Counted from the first letter of the stretch, positions 1-12,721 are shown. The stretch is DNA of 64,000 nt from Paguma larvata (GCA_030068075.1 CM057836.1:66625788-66689787); one strand, 5' to 3'. A program made the numbers and translations. The notes: generated by a model not told the origin, from the sequence alone.

Positions 1-830
1 CTCTCTATTTTTATCTTAATTTGAGTTCTCTTCCCCTATGTTCATCTGTTTTGTTTCTTAAATTCCAAATATGAGTGAAATCATATGATATCTGTCTTTC
101 TCTAACTGAATTATTTTGCTTAACAGAATACATTCTAGTTCCATCCACATTACAAATGGCAAGATTTCTTTCTTTTTGATCACCAAGTAATATATCATTG
201 TGCGTGTGTGTATGTATGTATACATACCATATCTTCTTTATGCATTCATCAGTCAATGGATTTTTGGGCTCTTTCCATTCTTTGGTTATTGTCGATAGTG
301 CTGCTATAAACATTGGGGTGCATGTGCCCCTTCCAAATAACACTTCTGTATCCCTTGCATAAATACCTAGTAGTGCAATTGCTGGGTCTCAGGGTAGTTC
401 TTATTTTTAATTTTTTGAGGAACCTCCATCCTGTTTTCCAGAGTGGCTACACCAGTTTGCATTCCCATCAGCAGTGCCAAAGTGTTCCTCTTTCTCTGCA
501 TCCTCGCCAACATCTGTTGTTGCCTGAGTTGTTAACTTTAGCCATTCTGACAGGTGTGAGATGGTATTTCATTGTGGTTTTGATTTGTATTTCCCTGATG
601 AAGAGTGATGTTGAGCATCTTTTCGTGTGTCTGTTAGCCATCTGGATGTCTTATTTGGAAAAGTGTCTATTCGTATCTTTTTCCCATTTCTTCACTGGGT
701 TATTTGTTCTATTAATGTGGTACATCATATTTACTGATTTGCAAATGTTGAACCAGCCTTTCATCCCAGAGATGAATCCCACTTGATTATGGTATACAAT
801 CCTTTTAAATATGATGTTAAATTCAGTTTG
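1..830 (-). mobile_element. LINE-1 ORF2 fragment, antisense (first part)
   Basis: The plus strand reads as the reverse complement of the carnivore LINE-1 ORF2 C-terminal region, with landmarks such as 'gagtgaaatcatatg', 'ttccatccaca', 'gcattcccatcagcagtg' and 'ccattctgacaggtgtgag'. A jump near position 718 to a more upstream ORF2 block suggests an internal deletion. The minus strand keeps a 110-codon frame over 11-343 with ORF2-like words ([12 protein letters not shown]), but the fragment has stops and no catalytic domain. It continues at 1253 after an insertion and runs off the left edge of the window. Confidence 0.9.
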
Positions 831-1252
831 TGTTAGAAAGTGGAGGAGGACCAGCAATGTGTCTTCCAGACTGAGAAGACATTTTAATAGCAAAAAGTGA
901 AGCAAGCCACTCCGTACCATTTACAAAGACTTTTATTCATTGTAACTTATTGGTAAGGGGTAATCAAGTGGACAGATAATTCAGGTGGTAGGCAGCCTAT
1001 ATTCTCTGATCATTTTCCACACCTATCTAGACCTTACTCTCCAGTCTTTATGGCTCGAGGAGCATGGTAGTGCGGTCACAGGGTAGTGACACACTGTCAT
1101 TGTGCCACTTTAGGGAACATCAGAACAAGCCTTCCTTCCTGACTGCATTCCACTCAGGGCACACATTAACCTCCAGGAGGCCTGAGACCTGTAGCCCCAA
1201 GAGAGATCATTGTGAGGACATGAGCAAGATGGAGAGCCAAACACAGAGTTCA
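831..1252 (-). mobile_element. Probable solo LTR inserted in the LINE-1 (unclassified ERV)
   Basis: This 422-bp block interrupts otherwise continuous LINE-1: the flanks 'cagtttg' and 'ctaataattt' join to the expected LINE-1 text. Read on the minus strand it begins TG and ends CA. It has a TATA-like 'cataaaga' near 1044-1051 and an AATAAA at 932-937, about 115 bp apart, which is the order expected of U3, R and U5. I saw no clean target duplication and could not name the family. A retroposed 3' UTR is the main alternative, but no poly(A) follows the AATAAA. Confidence 0.5.
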
Positions 1253-1535
1253 CTAATAATTTGTTGAGAATTTTTGCATCTATATTAATAAAGTATATTA
1301 GTTTATTAGTTTTATTTTCATAGTATCCTCCTCTGGCTTTGGAATGAGGATAAGGCTGGCATCATCAAATGAGTTTAAGAATCTTCCCTCTTCAACTTTT
1401 TGGAAGACTAAGAAGGATTAGTGTTAGCTCTTTTTAAATGTTTGGTAGAATTTACTGTGAAACCATCTGGCAGTCCTGAACTTGATTTTTTTTTTCTTTT
1501 TCTTTTTCTGAGAGGATTTTGATTACTGAATTAGC
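1253..1535 (-). mobile_element. LINE-1 ORF2 fragment, antisense (second part)
   Basis: This continues the ORF2 antisense text broken at 830, with 'gttgagaatttttgcatct', 'aaatgtttggtagaattta' and 'gaaaccatctgg'. It is the same insertion as 1-830 and becomes unclear after the T-rich stretch at 1489-1510. Confidence 0.8.
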
Positions 1536-1935
1536 AAGCAGATACTGGGATGATCTGGGGGCCTGGGGGTCACAGGAGTCTACAGGGAGTCACCTAGGGC
1601 TACAGGAGTAGGTCTGTTGCTAGGATGGGCTGACTCTGGGGTCTGCCATGAAGTCAGGTGGAGAGTTCCTTCTCCTTCCTCCATAAGATGGGTCTTACTT
1701 TGCACTATGCTGCCTGGGCTTGGGGAAGTGGTGCTGAATGTAATGTGCACCTATCCTCCACTCTCATCAATAAATCATTTCTTATTTCTGTGCTTGACCA
1801 GGTACTGCACTAGGTACCTAGAATCCTTAGCTCTTGTGAAGGTACTATTGTGCATGGAATATTGTTCAAACTGATGTTTCCAGCGAGAAGAAAAGTACTA
1901 GAAACTCCTATGTTATCACTTCGCTCTCTCTTTTT
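1536..1935 (-). other. Possible LINE-1 5' region (antisense) or unidentified old repeat
   Basis: The block is richer in G and C than its surroundings and ends with 'gaaactcctatgttatcac', which resembles text I associate with antisense 5' ends of carnivore LINE-1. An 85-codon frame at 1617-1874 has no recognisable domain. The assignment is weak. Confidence 0.25.
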
Positions 1936-2179
1936 TTTTAAAATGCTTGCTTTCTTCTTTCCACTTCTTTATTAATGTGTAAAACTTAGTCTCATGTTGA
2001 TTTTTTTCAGTTTTTTTAGTGTTATTGCCATTATGCCAATTCTTCATCTGTGAATGATCAGTTTATACCCCTTATCCATCATCTATCAAATTTTTAAGAG
2101 TGTTTTATACTATTCTGTAGACATTCTTCTGCATTATTTATATCTATAAGTAAGAATAATGTTTTATATGTTATTTAAA

Positions 2180-2450
2180 TTGACTATTGTGATCAAGATA
2201 CTATGATGTTTAAAAAAGAGTATAGGGAGGGATTTCATAAAGAATATATGCATGTATATATGTGTAGATAAATGTATACTCAAATGAAGAGAAAAAATTA
2301 AAATAGGATAAGAGTGATATTTCATCTCCAAGAGGAAAGATGGTTTACTTAATATGTCATGGATATAATGAATAATCTCTAAGAAAATAAATTTAGACCT
2401 TTGCCTCACATCACAGAAATATATATTGGATCAAGAAAGAAAAAAGAAGA
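2180..2450 (+). mobile_element. Faint old LINE-1 ORF2 relic
   Basis: Scattered matches to the 3' half of LINE-1 ORF2 in sense are visible, including 'aataaatttagacctttgcctcac' shortened by indels and a following 'ggatcaagaaag'. Divergence is high and edges are uncertain. Confidence 0.35.
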
Positions 2451-3735
2451 AAAGAAATAGGAAAAGTAAAAGCAATCTTCCAATTCTCTAACTCAGATGT
2501 CTTATCAGAAAAATAGGGATATAGAAACTCTCACAGTAAAGGTAAAATAATAAATATGAAAGCTCTTATCAGAAAAATAGAATAAAGTCATCTGTAAATG
2601 CAAATCAGAAATCTTATATTTTAATGAATGAGTTGCTCCATTTTAGCGAGTAGTTTGCATCTAGAGCTATCTATTCAGTTGTAAGGTACAGGCCACTAAA
2701 TTTCACATAAGTGTGTACTGTAAAAGCTTCTCTCAATAAAAGAAAATTTACAACAAAAGAGAGAAAAAAATTGCTATACCTTTGTGATAATAAGCAGGTC
2801 ATTTGCATAAAGGGAATATGAATGAGAAATTTCTCCAGCAGATTGTAAGATATAAGTAAAGCAGAGGAAATTTGCTTTTTTCTCATTAAACCCAAGAGAA
2901 ATTATTCATCTCCATGAATACAAATGAAAGCTTTCCAAATAGTGTGGTCATAACATGGTAATTAAATGCCTAGTGCCAGCCAAATTCCTTCATTTTTCTA
3001 AATTATAATAATTACAATTGACCATTACTGATAATTACAGTGATCAGAGTCAAATTCTAATTTTTCATTCTCTTTTCTGTAATAAATGCATAACTTCCTT
3101 CCAATAAAATCCACCGTTTCCTTTTTCCTTACCCAAATCCTTTGTGACCTTTTACTCCATCTCCACACAAAACAACTCTCTCTTCATCCTCTCCTTTATT
3201 TTTATTCACCTCAGAATAATGGTTTCTTTTGTTGGATTTCCCTCAGAGACTAATCAGGAGGAGTTGGGCTATATAAGCATTGTATCAAGGTATACTTAAA
3301 AGATTAAGTATATAAATTAGTATTTCAAAAAAGATTCTATGTATTCTAAGTGTCTGAGTCATTTCATACCCACATATTATACCTATAATTAAAATAAGAA
3401 CTATTAATCAAAGATACTAACCAATTTCTTGGGGAAAGCAAACAAAAAGAAATGATTAGCTAACCCTTTCAACTTTACATGAATACCACATTTCTCAACC
3501 CATATAGACGTATAATTTTCCTAACTGGCATAAATGACAGAAGTGGTGGTTTCTGTTGTGGGACGTTACAAGGATTCCCCACAAATCATATCCTTAATGT
3601 TTCTTTCCTCTTGAAATAATTCATTCCATTCTGCAGGTGTCTTCCTTGAAAGAGTAAATGCCTCTAAGTCAAGCTGCCCCTAATCAATCTTGGCATAAGT
3701 TTGTCAATTAGTCTCTTTTTTGGGACTATTAACTC
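2451..3735. other. Unique AT-rich DNA, nothing recognised
   Basis: No SINE head, LINE landmark, microsatellite or plausible exon was found on either strand. The 74-codon minus-strand frame at 2671-2895 is low-complexity and matches no family I know. Confidence 0.5.
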
Positions 3736-3739
3736 AGAA

Positions 3740-4140
3740 CACGTGTTTAAGGAATTCTGAAGGCCATTTTGGCAATCTGAATCAAAATTTTAATGCATAT
3801 AAATTTTAGAGCTGCAGTAATAGCTATGAAAAGGCACAGATAAATGAATATTACAGTGTGCTTTATTACAATAAAAAAATTTGAACAACTTCTATGTCCA
3901 TCAATAGATAACTAATCAAATTATGGTATAAATATGGAACAGAAAATATTTAGATACTATAAAATGATTATATACATACACACACAAAATATATACTTAT
4001 TGACATGAGAAGTAGTCCACAACATATAATTCTATTTATATATAATTGAATGTGTTTGTGTATGTGTGTAAACATAGAGAAAGGAAAGAATCACAAGTAC
4101 ATATTAACGCACTTTATCTGAGTTGCAGCGTCTCAGGTAC
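3740..4140 (+). mobile_element. Old LINE-1 (L1M type) 3' region
   Basis: Sense text of the ancient LINE-1 3' region is visible: 'acttctatgtccatcaatag', 'aaattatggtata', and a late block resembling 'cacaagaaactgataacag'. It is heavily decayed and interrupted by CA/TA-rich stretches near 3972-4070. Confidence 0.6.
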
Positions 4141-5342
4141 TTTAATCTTTTATAACTTTTATACAATTTTATATACTTTTATATATTTATAAAGATGCAG
4201 CATGAAGCAATGATCAAGTAAATCTTATTTAATTGCTTTTATCTATCATTTATAAATATATATCTACTGTTTACTTTCTGGATTGATTGAATCATGTCCC
4301 TATAAAAATCAACAACATTCAAAGAAACAAAAAGACAAAAAAAACACCTGATAATCTACCTATGTCCAACTTTGTGCTCCTCAAAATCCTACATAAAATT
4401 AGCCAGTTTCTTTCATTGGGTAGATTGTGCTTGACCAACATAGTTCTATCTTACTCTAGTAAGCAGTAAATTTATCTTTGTCTTTACATTTCAGAGAGTG
4501 ATAATCCAGAATTGTCAACAGATTATGAGAATACTTCTTAAGATCTGAAATAAAAAGGTAAATTATTGATTTTTATATAAGGGAAAGCTATGCTGATCAG
4601 GAAAAACAGACTGCTGATTTTATTTATACAGTGATTTGGGTGAAGCTAGGAGTTCTTCCAATAGGAGGTTGTGGCTTTGACACAAACCAAAAAACAGACA
4701 AGAAATAAAGGTCATTATGACTGGTCAACAGTATGTGCCTGCAAACAATATCTTGGGTTTTAAATCACGTAGAGGCTAGGAAGGGGCCATATAATCAACA
4801 TTCTGATGGTATTAATAATGGGATACAGAATAAACAAAGGGACATTTTTTTTCGCAAATTGACAAAATAAGGAGTGTTCTCATAGAAGATTTATAGGGCA
4901 CCTGGGCAAATTTGACGAAATAACTTTTCATGAATTGTTCACCAGTCTAAAAAAACATTAGCCCTTAAAGCTGCATTAGAATTGAGAGTTAGTTGGCATA
5001 TGCCTCCATGAAAAATCCTCTTAAAGATTCAACATAAAGAATAAAATCCAGGAAACAGCCAAAATATATAAACCACATACACAGACAAGAGCAAAAGCAA
5101 ATGAAGTAGCAGAAGAATAAACAGGTTAGTGGGAAAAAAACAAAAAACAAAAAGAACAACAACAACAAAAAATGGCATTCTTTCAAACTTAAAGATCTAA
5201 TGACCTTATACAAAAACCTAGGTCTAAGTATTTCCCATATTAAATATTTTACTTTATGTAAAAAACTGGGCTGAATTATACAAAGACCTTGTACAGATTC
5301 TAAAATAAAATAAATTCAGCAATAAAAGCTCAGTGAAACTAG
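4141..5342. other. Unique AT-rich DNA, nothing recognised
   Basis: No repeat landmark or exon-like frame is apparent. The short frames at 4287-4469 (+) and 4989-5213 (-) are lysine/asparagine- or leucine/phenylalanine-rich chance frames. Confidence 0.5.
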
Positions 5343-5529
5343 GGGGCACCTGGGTTACTCAGTTGGTTGAGCAGTGAACTCTTGATTTTCCCTCAGGTCA
5401 TGATCCTAGGGTTGTGGGATCCAGCCCCATACTGAGTGTGAAGTCTGCTTAAAATTCTCTCTCTCTCTGTGTCCCTCTCCCCCACTCATCCACTCTCTGT
5501 CTTTAAAACAAACAAACAAACAAACAAAC
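5343..5529 (+). mobile_element. Carnivore SINE (CAN-SINE, tRNA-Lys head)
   Basis: The head 'gggcacctgggttactcagt' is followed by 'caggtcatgatcctagggtt', a CT-rich block and an (AAAC)n tail at about 5507-5529. The body lacks the 'cagagcctggagcctgctt' segment, as in the shorter CAN-SINE form. No clean target duplication was seen. Confidence 0.9.
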
Positions 5530-6435
5530 GTTCTGAGTCAGAACTCAGATTCTGTCGAGATTAACTCACATGGCCCCAAATAGAGAGTTTGTGCCGGGGG
5601 CCCAAGGAGAAGACTTGTAGCTCTGAGCATCTCCTATAATTCTAACTAAACTGAGATCTTCAAAATAATCTCAATAGAACCTCTGGTAAAGTTCTGAGAA
5701 ACTGTGGTTCCATCAAAACCCAAGAAAGAAATGATGCCTCTATATGCGTCTCTATTAGGAGATCGAAATATTTCACTTTATTTTAAGAGTCTTGACCCTC
5801 AACCTAGAATTTCTAGAAAAGGTTTTTTTCTCCTTTCTGGAGAAAATAACTTTGCTATAACTTTGCTATAGTTATTCAAAGACTGTATCATGAGGTTGCT
5901 GAGAATTTATAGCACATTTCTTGGGAACCATTTCATTGTTTAATTGATAAATTTATTGGAAAACTCTTAGTGAGTAGTAATTATGTAACAGAAATAACTT
6001 TGAGTGTTGAATGATCGGCAATATTTGTTCATATGGGTCATAATTCATCTGAGATTGGACTATTCCCCTACAAAGTTCTAAAATTAATTTCAATAAAATT
6101 TAATTTTAATATCATTTTTGATTGTCAATTAAGCCTCAAAAAATAAACATGTAAGCTTTTGTATTTTATTCATATAAAAATAGAAAATTTTGGCATTCTG
6201 AGTTTTTGAAGAAATATAAATGTCAGAAAAAAAAAGTAATTTGATGTTTTTGGAAATATTTGCCACTAAAATGACCTATTGGAGCAGAAGAAAAAAAAAA
6301 TTTGACACTTTTATAAGGTCATTTTTAGTACCTACATTCACAGGTTAGTCAATATTATGGAAAGTAATTTTGTTTCTAAAGTAAAATTATTTTCTTTCCT
6401 AATCTCACAAGTGTTCACCCACTTATATAAACCAA
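5530..6435. other. Unique DNA with a small tandem duplication
   Basis: No recognised repeat is present. At about 5850-5875 'aactttgctata' occurs twice in tandem, which looks like replication slippage. The rest is AT-rich and without exon-like structure. Confidence 0.45.
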
Positions 6436-6439
6436 AAAT

Positions 6440-7225
6440 TTAGAGGGTCTTCTGGATTTCCTCTTTCACTTCCAATCCCTCAGTAGTCTGTCCTAACTAA
6501 CTGCTTTACCCCTAAACTATAAATTTACCCGCCTATTTTCAACACTACACTAATTCCCTAGCCCTTGTCCAGATTACTACCAGAGGCTAATATATCCTCT
6601 CATCTATTATACTCTTGGCTTTCTATAATCCACTTCTCAAAAAGCAGTCAAAAAGATCATATTAACATCTACACCAAATTGTATGATATCCCAGTTTAAC
6701 ACCCTCCAACAACAAAATTCAAAATTACTTACCAAGGTCATAGCTGGTTCTACTCATGCTGTTCCTAATTTGCTGACATGACTTCTTCCTTTTTTCTCAT
6801 CAAAACAATCCTGCCTGATTGACTTTCTTTTCCTAGAAAAGAACAAGCATTTACTTGTCTCATGGCTTTTGTATTTATTATTCCTCCTGTTCGAAGTGGT
6901 CCCTCACTCCTTAGATAGAAGGCTTTTATGAACTATCGAATCTTACAGCAATAGTCACCTAGTTAGAGAAGACTTTCTAGAAGATGCATGGCCTTTTCAC
7001 ATTGCTCACCTTTATATGTCAAGCATACATTCTTTATAACACACTTATTAATACATGACATTACCTTCTTCAATATTTCTTTTGCTCCATTATTGTCTTT
7101 CTCACCCATTAGAATGTAAGCCCTAAATGTATTTGTCTATCTCATTCACTGTCACCTTAGTGTCTGTCACAATGTGTGCAAGATAGTAAGTATTCAATAA
7201 ATATGTATTAAGCAAATACATTTTA
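6440..7225 (+). mobile_element. LINE-2 (L2), sense, with intact 3' end
   Basis: The block follows the L2 consensus over nearly 800 bp: 'caccctccaacaacaaaatt', then 'ctgttcctaatttgctgac', 'cccattagaatgtaagccc', and the terminal 'agtaagtattcaataaatatgt'. The reverse-transcriptase part is too decayed to translate. This is one of the longer L2 copies in the window. Confidence 0.85.
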
Positions 7226-7864
7226 TGATTAATTGAGTCACAAAATCATGCATGTAAATGGGACAGGTTCAAGGGAATCAGGAAAATATCTTACATGTCT
7301 TAACTGGGAAGTGCCCTCCCCTCCCCCAAGTAATGGCTGAATCCCCATTTCTGACTTTTATTACATTTCTTTCTTGGCACTCTCAACAATGATATTTAGA
7401 TTTTACTCTCCAGAGATTATTTGATAGTTTTCTCCTTTAAAAGTCCTACCAATTTCTAAATCACTATTTTCCAGTGGTGAAAGAGATTGGCACATACCCC
7501 ATAAGCACATCTTCTTCAGGGTGTTTGACAAAATTCTGAACTGAACATAATTTTCAATGGTAGTTTATTAAGTGAGGAAGCACTGAAGACTAGAATGTTC
7601 TCTATGACTTGTAATTTAGAGGTAGAGAACATCAGTCTTGAAATCTCTTAGAACTTGGTGCCAGTCAGTAATCTATCTCCCCTGATATGCTGTTATCCTT
7701 CCTCTTTGAATCAAAGAAAAGCAGGGCTTAATTATTTTTTGAAATTATATCATTCACCCATACAATGTGAATATATTATTTTCTTCCCATTTGATCTTTT
7801 CCAAATTGATACTGAACTTTAATTTATGTAGAAGTATGTGGTATGTGGAGGGGAGCCTAGGAGT
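7226..7864. other. Unique DNA, nothing recognised
   Basis: This stretch between the L2 and the MIR shows no repeat landmark and no plausible exon. Confidence 0.45.
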
Positions 7865-8085
7865 AAAAAGACTGACTTAATTAGGAACTAGATAATCAAG
7901 TGTTCAAATACTGACTCTACATTTGCTAGCTGTGTGAACTTGGGAAAATTTTATAACCTCCCTAGGTCTATTTTATCATCATTAGTACTTAAAATATCTC
8001 ACAGTATTGTTATGAGTAGCAAATTTTATAAAGAATGTGTTCATTATGGTGCTTGACATCCAGCAGAAATAATGGAAGTGTAATA
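7865..8085 (+). mobile_element. MIR SINE, sense
   Basis: The MIR core is clear: 'gtgttcaaatactgactct', 'gctagctgtgtgaacttggg', 'aacctccctagg', 'ctcacagtattgttatgag', and the 3' block 'tggtgcttgacatccagcag'. Divergence is typical of this mammal-wide family. Confidence 0.88.
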
Positions 8086-8469
8086 TACCTCTTACAGCTT
8101 TGCTTGTCTGTCCTTAATGGGAAATGTTCTGAGAACACTGGAAAGGCATATACAAGTAAATTTTAAAATAAGAAATATAGACTCTTAAATATAAAATATA
8201 AATGTAGAAAATAATATACAAATTCTAACACCTCTGAAATGCCAGGTGTTGTAAATAAATTTATAGGTATCATTAATTTAAGAGATTGCAGGTTGAAAAT
8301 AGACTCTTTCAAATGCTTAAGGGTTCAGAAGAACTAACACAGCTAGGAGGCTGTCCACAGAATGGAGATCAAGCAGGTCAGGCCCAACACTCACCAGAGA
8401 AGGAAGGTTCATCTCTAAGAAAAGGATTATGGTTCAGATCCAAGAGAAGGATTCAACACAGAGGGACAA

Positions 8470-9100
8470 GTTTTTTAGTTTCTATTTTGGAATGGTTTCA
8501 GACTTACAGAAAACTTACTAAGTAGTTCACATAACATTCTTATACTGTAATCTTTACCATTATTTTTAACATTTTTCACATTTATTTTTTCTCTCTTTCT
8601 CCCTCTGTCCTCTCCCCTTTTTTTTCCTCACCACATACATTTTTTTTCTGAATGATTTGGAAAAAGTTGCAGACATCTTCCCCATTTACTTCTAAATTCT
8701 TCACTGTAAATTTCCTAAGAACAAGAACATTCTCTTATATAATTATAATATAATTGTTCAAAGTCAGGAAATCAATTTTGATATGATATAGTATCTAAAC
8801 TGTAGGTATTATTCAAAGTACACCAACTGTCCCAATAATTCTCTTTATAAGCAAAAGACTATCCTGGACCATTCAATTGTCCTATCTCTTTAATCTTCTT
8901 TAATCTGTAAAAATTCTTCACTCTGTCTTTCATGTTATTGATAATGTTGAAGGGGAGAGGTTAGTTATTTCTTTTAAAATGTCCCTCAATTTGGGCTTCT
9001 CTGGTGGTTCTTCATAATTTGATGAAATTATAACCTGTGGAGTCTGTTTATTCTACTCAAGGACTATTTTCTCCTCTAAATCTTCTAGCTGTATTTGAAA
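8470..9100. mobile_element. Ancient LINE-1 (L1M) 3' fragment
   Basis: The text 'ttgcagacatcttccccat', 'tttcctaagaacaag', 'gtcaggaaatcaattttgat', 'tgtcccaataattctcttta' and 'aatgtccctcaatttggg' matches a mammal-wide old LINE-1 3' region I recall. I cannot fix its subfamily or strand from memory. Confidence 0.6.
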
Positions 9101-11080
9101 CAGCACTGATCTCTTCATTCTCTACATTCCTATTGTATTTAGAGTCAATGCCATTACATTAGACCTAAACCTTTCTAATTGACCTAATTTTACCTGAGAA
9201 GACAGGATGTCTTCTGTACCTGTCATCATATAGCCCTCTGTTATATAGGAAGAAGGTATTCAATTAGATTTCATGTAAGGAAAAAATATATGAAATCTAT
9301 GTTTCAGAAGCTATGTTATTCAATGAAAAGTGAGCAAAAGTGTCCATCTTATTCAACTGGATCCTCCAAACCTTCCATTAATGTCCAAGATCATCTATGG
9401 AAGAAGGAAGACAGACTATTTAAATTCAACTTATTCTGGTCATAATAGGCTTAGGAGATTCTGAGGAGACAATAATTCTAGAGTTAAATCTAAAATTATG
9501 ACAGAAATGAAGAGAAAATTAATGAAACTGGATATCGATAAAAGCAGGAAAAGAAACAAGTATTTACTCATGTTTTCTTTCACAGTTTTTTTTTCCAACT
9601 ACTGCAAAATGTTTATTGTTACATTCTAGTCTAGTGTGTGTGTATGTCTTTCAACATGCAGACAACACAGCCTAGATATTCATTCAGTACCCCAAAAAGG
9701 CCTGTGACCTAAAATTGACTTGTATTACTCTAGTGTATGAGACTTTAGATATGGATGCTATTGTTTTCACTTCCATTTGCTGGTCTTCCTATTGCCTCTG
9801 AACTGTTACTGTATAGAAACCTGCTTTCCAGGAAGCCCTTGCATTAGGGAACAATTAGAATCAGCTGTTCTTCATTCACAGCAGTTGGAGGCCCACTAGG
9901 GTTTATGTAGATTAAGAATTTGGAGATTTGGTGACTTTAGTATGCCCAACTTTTTGCAATGAGAGCTGAAAACAAGGCTATGGTAAGGATCCCCTTGTGC
10001 ATGAAAAGCTTAGAGAATAGAGAAAATACGTAGAACCTACAACATCTTTAAAAGCAAAACAGTTGCATTTTTTAAAAATATATGAAGAAAGTGGAAAACA
10101 GCAGCATCCCAGCTGAGGCAATCATTGCATTTTATGGATACTCAGTCTAAAGCATTTAAATTTAACAATTAAAAAGACACTAGGGAAGAAAGTAATGTTC
10201 CATTTTGGTACTTTAAACCTGTTGTTTATGTTTCGGTGAGTGAGTTCTCAAAATTTTCAACTCTTCCTGCTTAAAGCCAGAGGTGCAAATATTTGAGTTC
10301 TGGAACAAGATTATGAATCAGGGCAAATAGTCAAATTACTTTAAAGAAACAGAATGCTCAAGATTTCAGTGGACTGAGATGGAGAAAAAATCATTTTAAG
10401 CAGTGATTCACCCCATGACGCAGGACAATTTATGAGAAAATACAGCGTCATCAAAATGGAATCAAAGAAATGCTATTCTCTAGAAGAATAGTTAAAATAA
10501 GAGTAGACATAATAATGTCTACTTCTATTTCTTTGGATTATATTCTCTTCATTAGCTCCATCAAACTCAGAAACATATGATATTATAAATATTTTCTTAT
10601 GTATAGATTATTGAGTCCAGGCACAGAAATATTTTATTATAATAATAATTTCTGAAGGAATAAAAATTAAAATCTGGGCATCCAGTCTCTAAACTAAGGC
10701 AACACTTTTTCTTTCTAGTATATCTAGTATGTCATTAATACCACAAAGTATCTGTTAGGCACATGGCCTCAGAGTAGATAATATATAAATAAGTTAACTG
10801 ACATGTACCTATTTATTGGAAAACTATAAAAGAAAATAAACAAGTATTTCAAACTCTGCCTTCTATTTATATTCAGTCCTGGTCTACTTCCACATTCTCT
10901 AACATATGTAGCTATCAAACTGAGTGAAATAAATGTTGAAAAAAATAATAAAATCTTTATAGCAGAAATATTAATATTAGCTCAATATGTTAACTTTGGC
11001 TGTATATACTAATACTGGATAAATACAGAAAAGGTATTAGTTTAAACATTTTGATTGCTTTGACCAGTGAGGAATGAACT
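9101..11080. other. Unique DNA, nothing recognised
   Basis: About 2 kb without SINE, LINE, LTR or microsatellite landmarks on either strand. A (TTATAATAA)-like patch near 10633-10650 is trivial. The part at 9650-10020 has balanced composition and could include conserved non-coding DNA, but nothing in it is diagnostic. Confidence 0.45.
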
Positions 11081-11084
11081 ACAA

Positions 11085-11440
11085 AAGCTATTCATGTAAA
11101 TATATTTGAGCAACTCTTACATGCCATGTTCTGTAATTGAGGCCAGGATATGGCAGTCAACAAGATGGTCAAGGTGAACGCTTATTACTCATCTCAAGTA
11201 TAGTAATAAAAATTTTAAAAAAGGATAATATAAGAGGAACTAGTAGGGGGAGGGAATAAGGAGTGTTTGGAAGGTCAGGGAAAACGTTTTCCAAGAGGTG
11301 ACATTTAAACTACAATCTGATTGACAGGAAGCTCCAACCATCAAATGACATGAGAGCAGAATATTCTTGGGAAATAGACCTGTAGGTGCAAAGGCTTGAC
11401 TGGATGGAGGGAAAGAAAAGAGTGTTATGGTTTAGCGCAA
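11085..11440 (-). mobile_element. LINE-2 3' end, antisense
   Basis: The reverse complement of the L2 3' end is visible: 'tttgagcaactcttacatg', 'caacaagatggtcaagg', 'gtcagggaaaacgttttcca', 'gaggtgacatttaaac' and 'gtgcaaaggcttgac'. It is moderately decayed. Confidence 0.75.
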
Positions 11441-11639
11441 GGAATCTAAGTCCCTAAAATCACTGGTGCATGCCTCTGCCAATTCAATCGAAAGAGTCCG
11501 ATCAGTTGTGTGTAGACACGACTTACTCTGGGTTTCCTCCCCATAGAATATAAGATGGATCTAGGATGTGGAACTTAATCTAGAAAAAACTTAATTTGAT
11601 AGGCATGGTCCTTTTGGTTAAACCCTGCTTAGTACCCCC

Positions 11640-12600
11640 TTCAGTGGGTTCACGGCTGTCTCTGAATCTTGACTCTTAAAATAGTGTCTTTGTAAAAAAT
11701 CTGCAGAGATGAATATCAACACTTGGCATGCCATCTGCATAGAGCTAATTATATACACTTTGTTATTTGTCACTATAAGATATTTCAGAATGAAATGTGT
11801 GAACCATCTGCCAACAACTTTATTCACATTTCTTGGATCATCAACAAGAATCCTTATACTTCTTTTCCCCCCCAGGGAACACAAATTGTAATGTGCACAA
11901 GGTGGGTAGATGGAAAAAAAAATCTAAAAATGTTTTTGCCATGTACCAGAAAATAGTAGGTATTTTCAGTAGAATGACCTAGAATCATTTATATCCATTA
12001 CTCTGTCCTTGAGACATTGTTATACAAACTAAAGCTAACGCCCCAAGTGTCAGACAGGCACAAGTGCTTTTGGCATTATTTATACGAGTGTTGGGTAAGG
12101 AAGAATAAAGAATCCATGAGCCTAAAATAAATTGCAGTTTGCCATTTGATTATGTAAATATGTGGTTGCATGATCCCCAAATTCTCCAAATCACATTTTA
12201 TGCACAAAGGCAAAACCAGCTTTTGTGTTTTGAAAAGCAGGTGCACAATTATTCCTGCAAAGAAAAAAAGAGAGTCATTTGCAGTGATTTTGGGGGGGAG
12301 ATGATTGAGCAATTACAGGCGTACATGCTAATTTTGTTTCACCCTCTGACCATCTTCTGTTTATAATATGGACAAGCCTTTCTCTCTTTTAGAAAAGAGA
12401 AAGAAGCTGCAGAAACAAAGATAAATAAGTGGGACAATTTATGCGGTTGCCAGTGGACATTAACTTCGCTCTACATGTTTAAGCATTTCTCACTGAGGAC
12501 TTGCCATGGCCCTGAATTTACTAAAACACCCAAAGTTTAATACCTTCCTTACTGACAGTGTTGTCCGAACATCCCCACAGAAAGCCAAGGACTCGGTGTT
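11640..12600. promoter_or_regulatory. Candidate conserved non-coding element
   Basis: About 960 bp of unique, moderately complex sequence lies between a LINE-2 and a LINE-1. It includes an octamer-like ATGTAAAT at 12152-12159, an octamer-like ATGCTAAT at 12325-12332, and 'gattgagcaattac' just upstream of the latter. Overlapping frames on both strands (11618-12366) have no recognisable domain and no exon signals. The regulatory label is inference from appearance; no alignment was run. Confidence 0.3.
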
Positions 12601-12721
12601 ACTTGAAATATACATATATATTTTAAAATTCCAGAATAGTTAACATACAGTATTATATTAGTTTCAAGTATACAAGTATTCAATGATTCTATACATTACT
12701 AAGTGCTCATCAAGTATACTC
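12601..12721 (-). mobile_element. LINE-1 3' end, antisense (part left of SINE)
   Basis: Antisense carnivore LINE-1 3' UTR text: 'ttaaaattccagaatagtta', 'tattagtttcaagtatac', 'aagtgctcatcaag'. The same element resumes at 12989 after a SINE. Confidence 0.88.

Noticed and set aside
313..786. 157-codon plus-strand frame
   Set aside because: It is antisense to LINE-1 ORF2 sequence and encodes no known domain.
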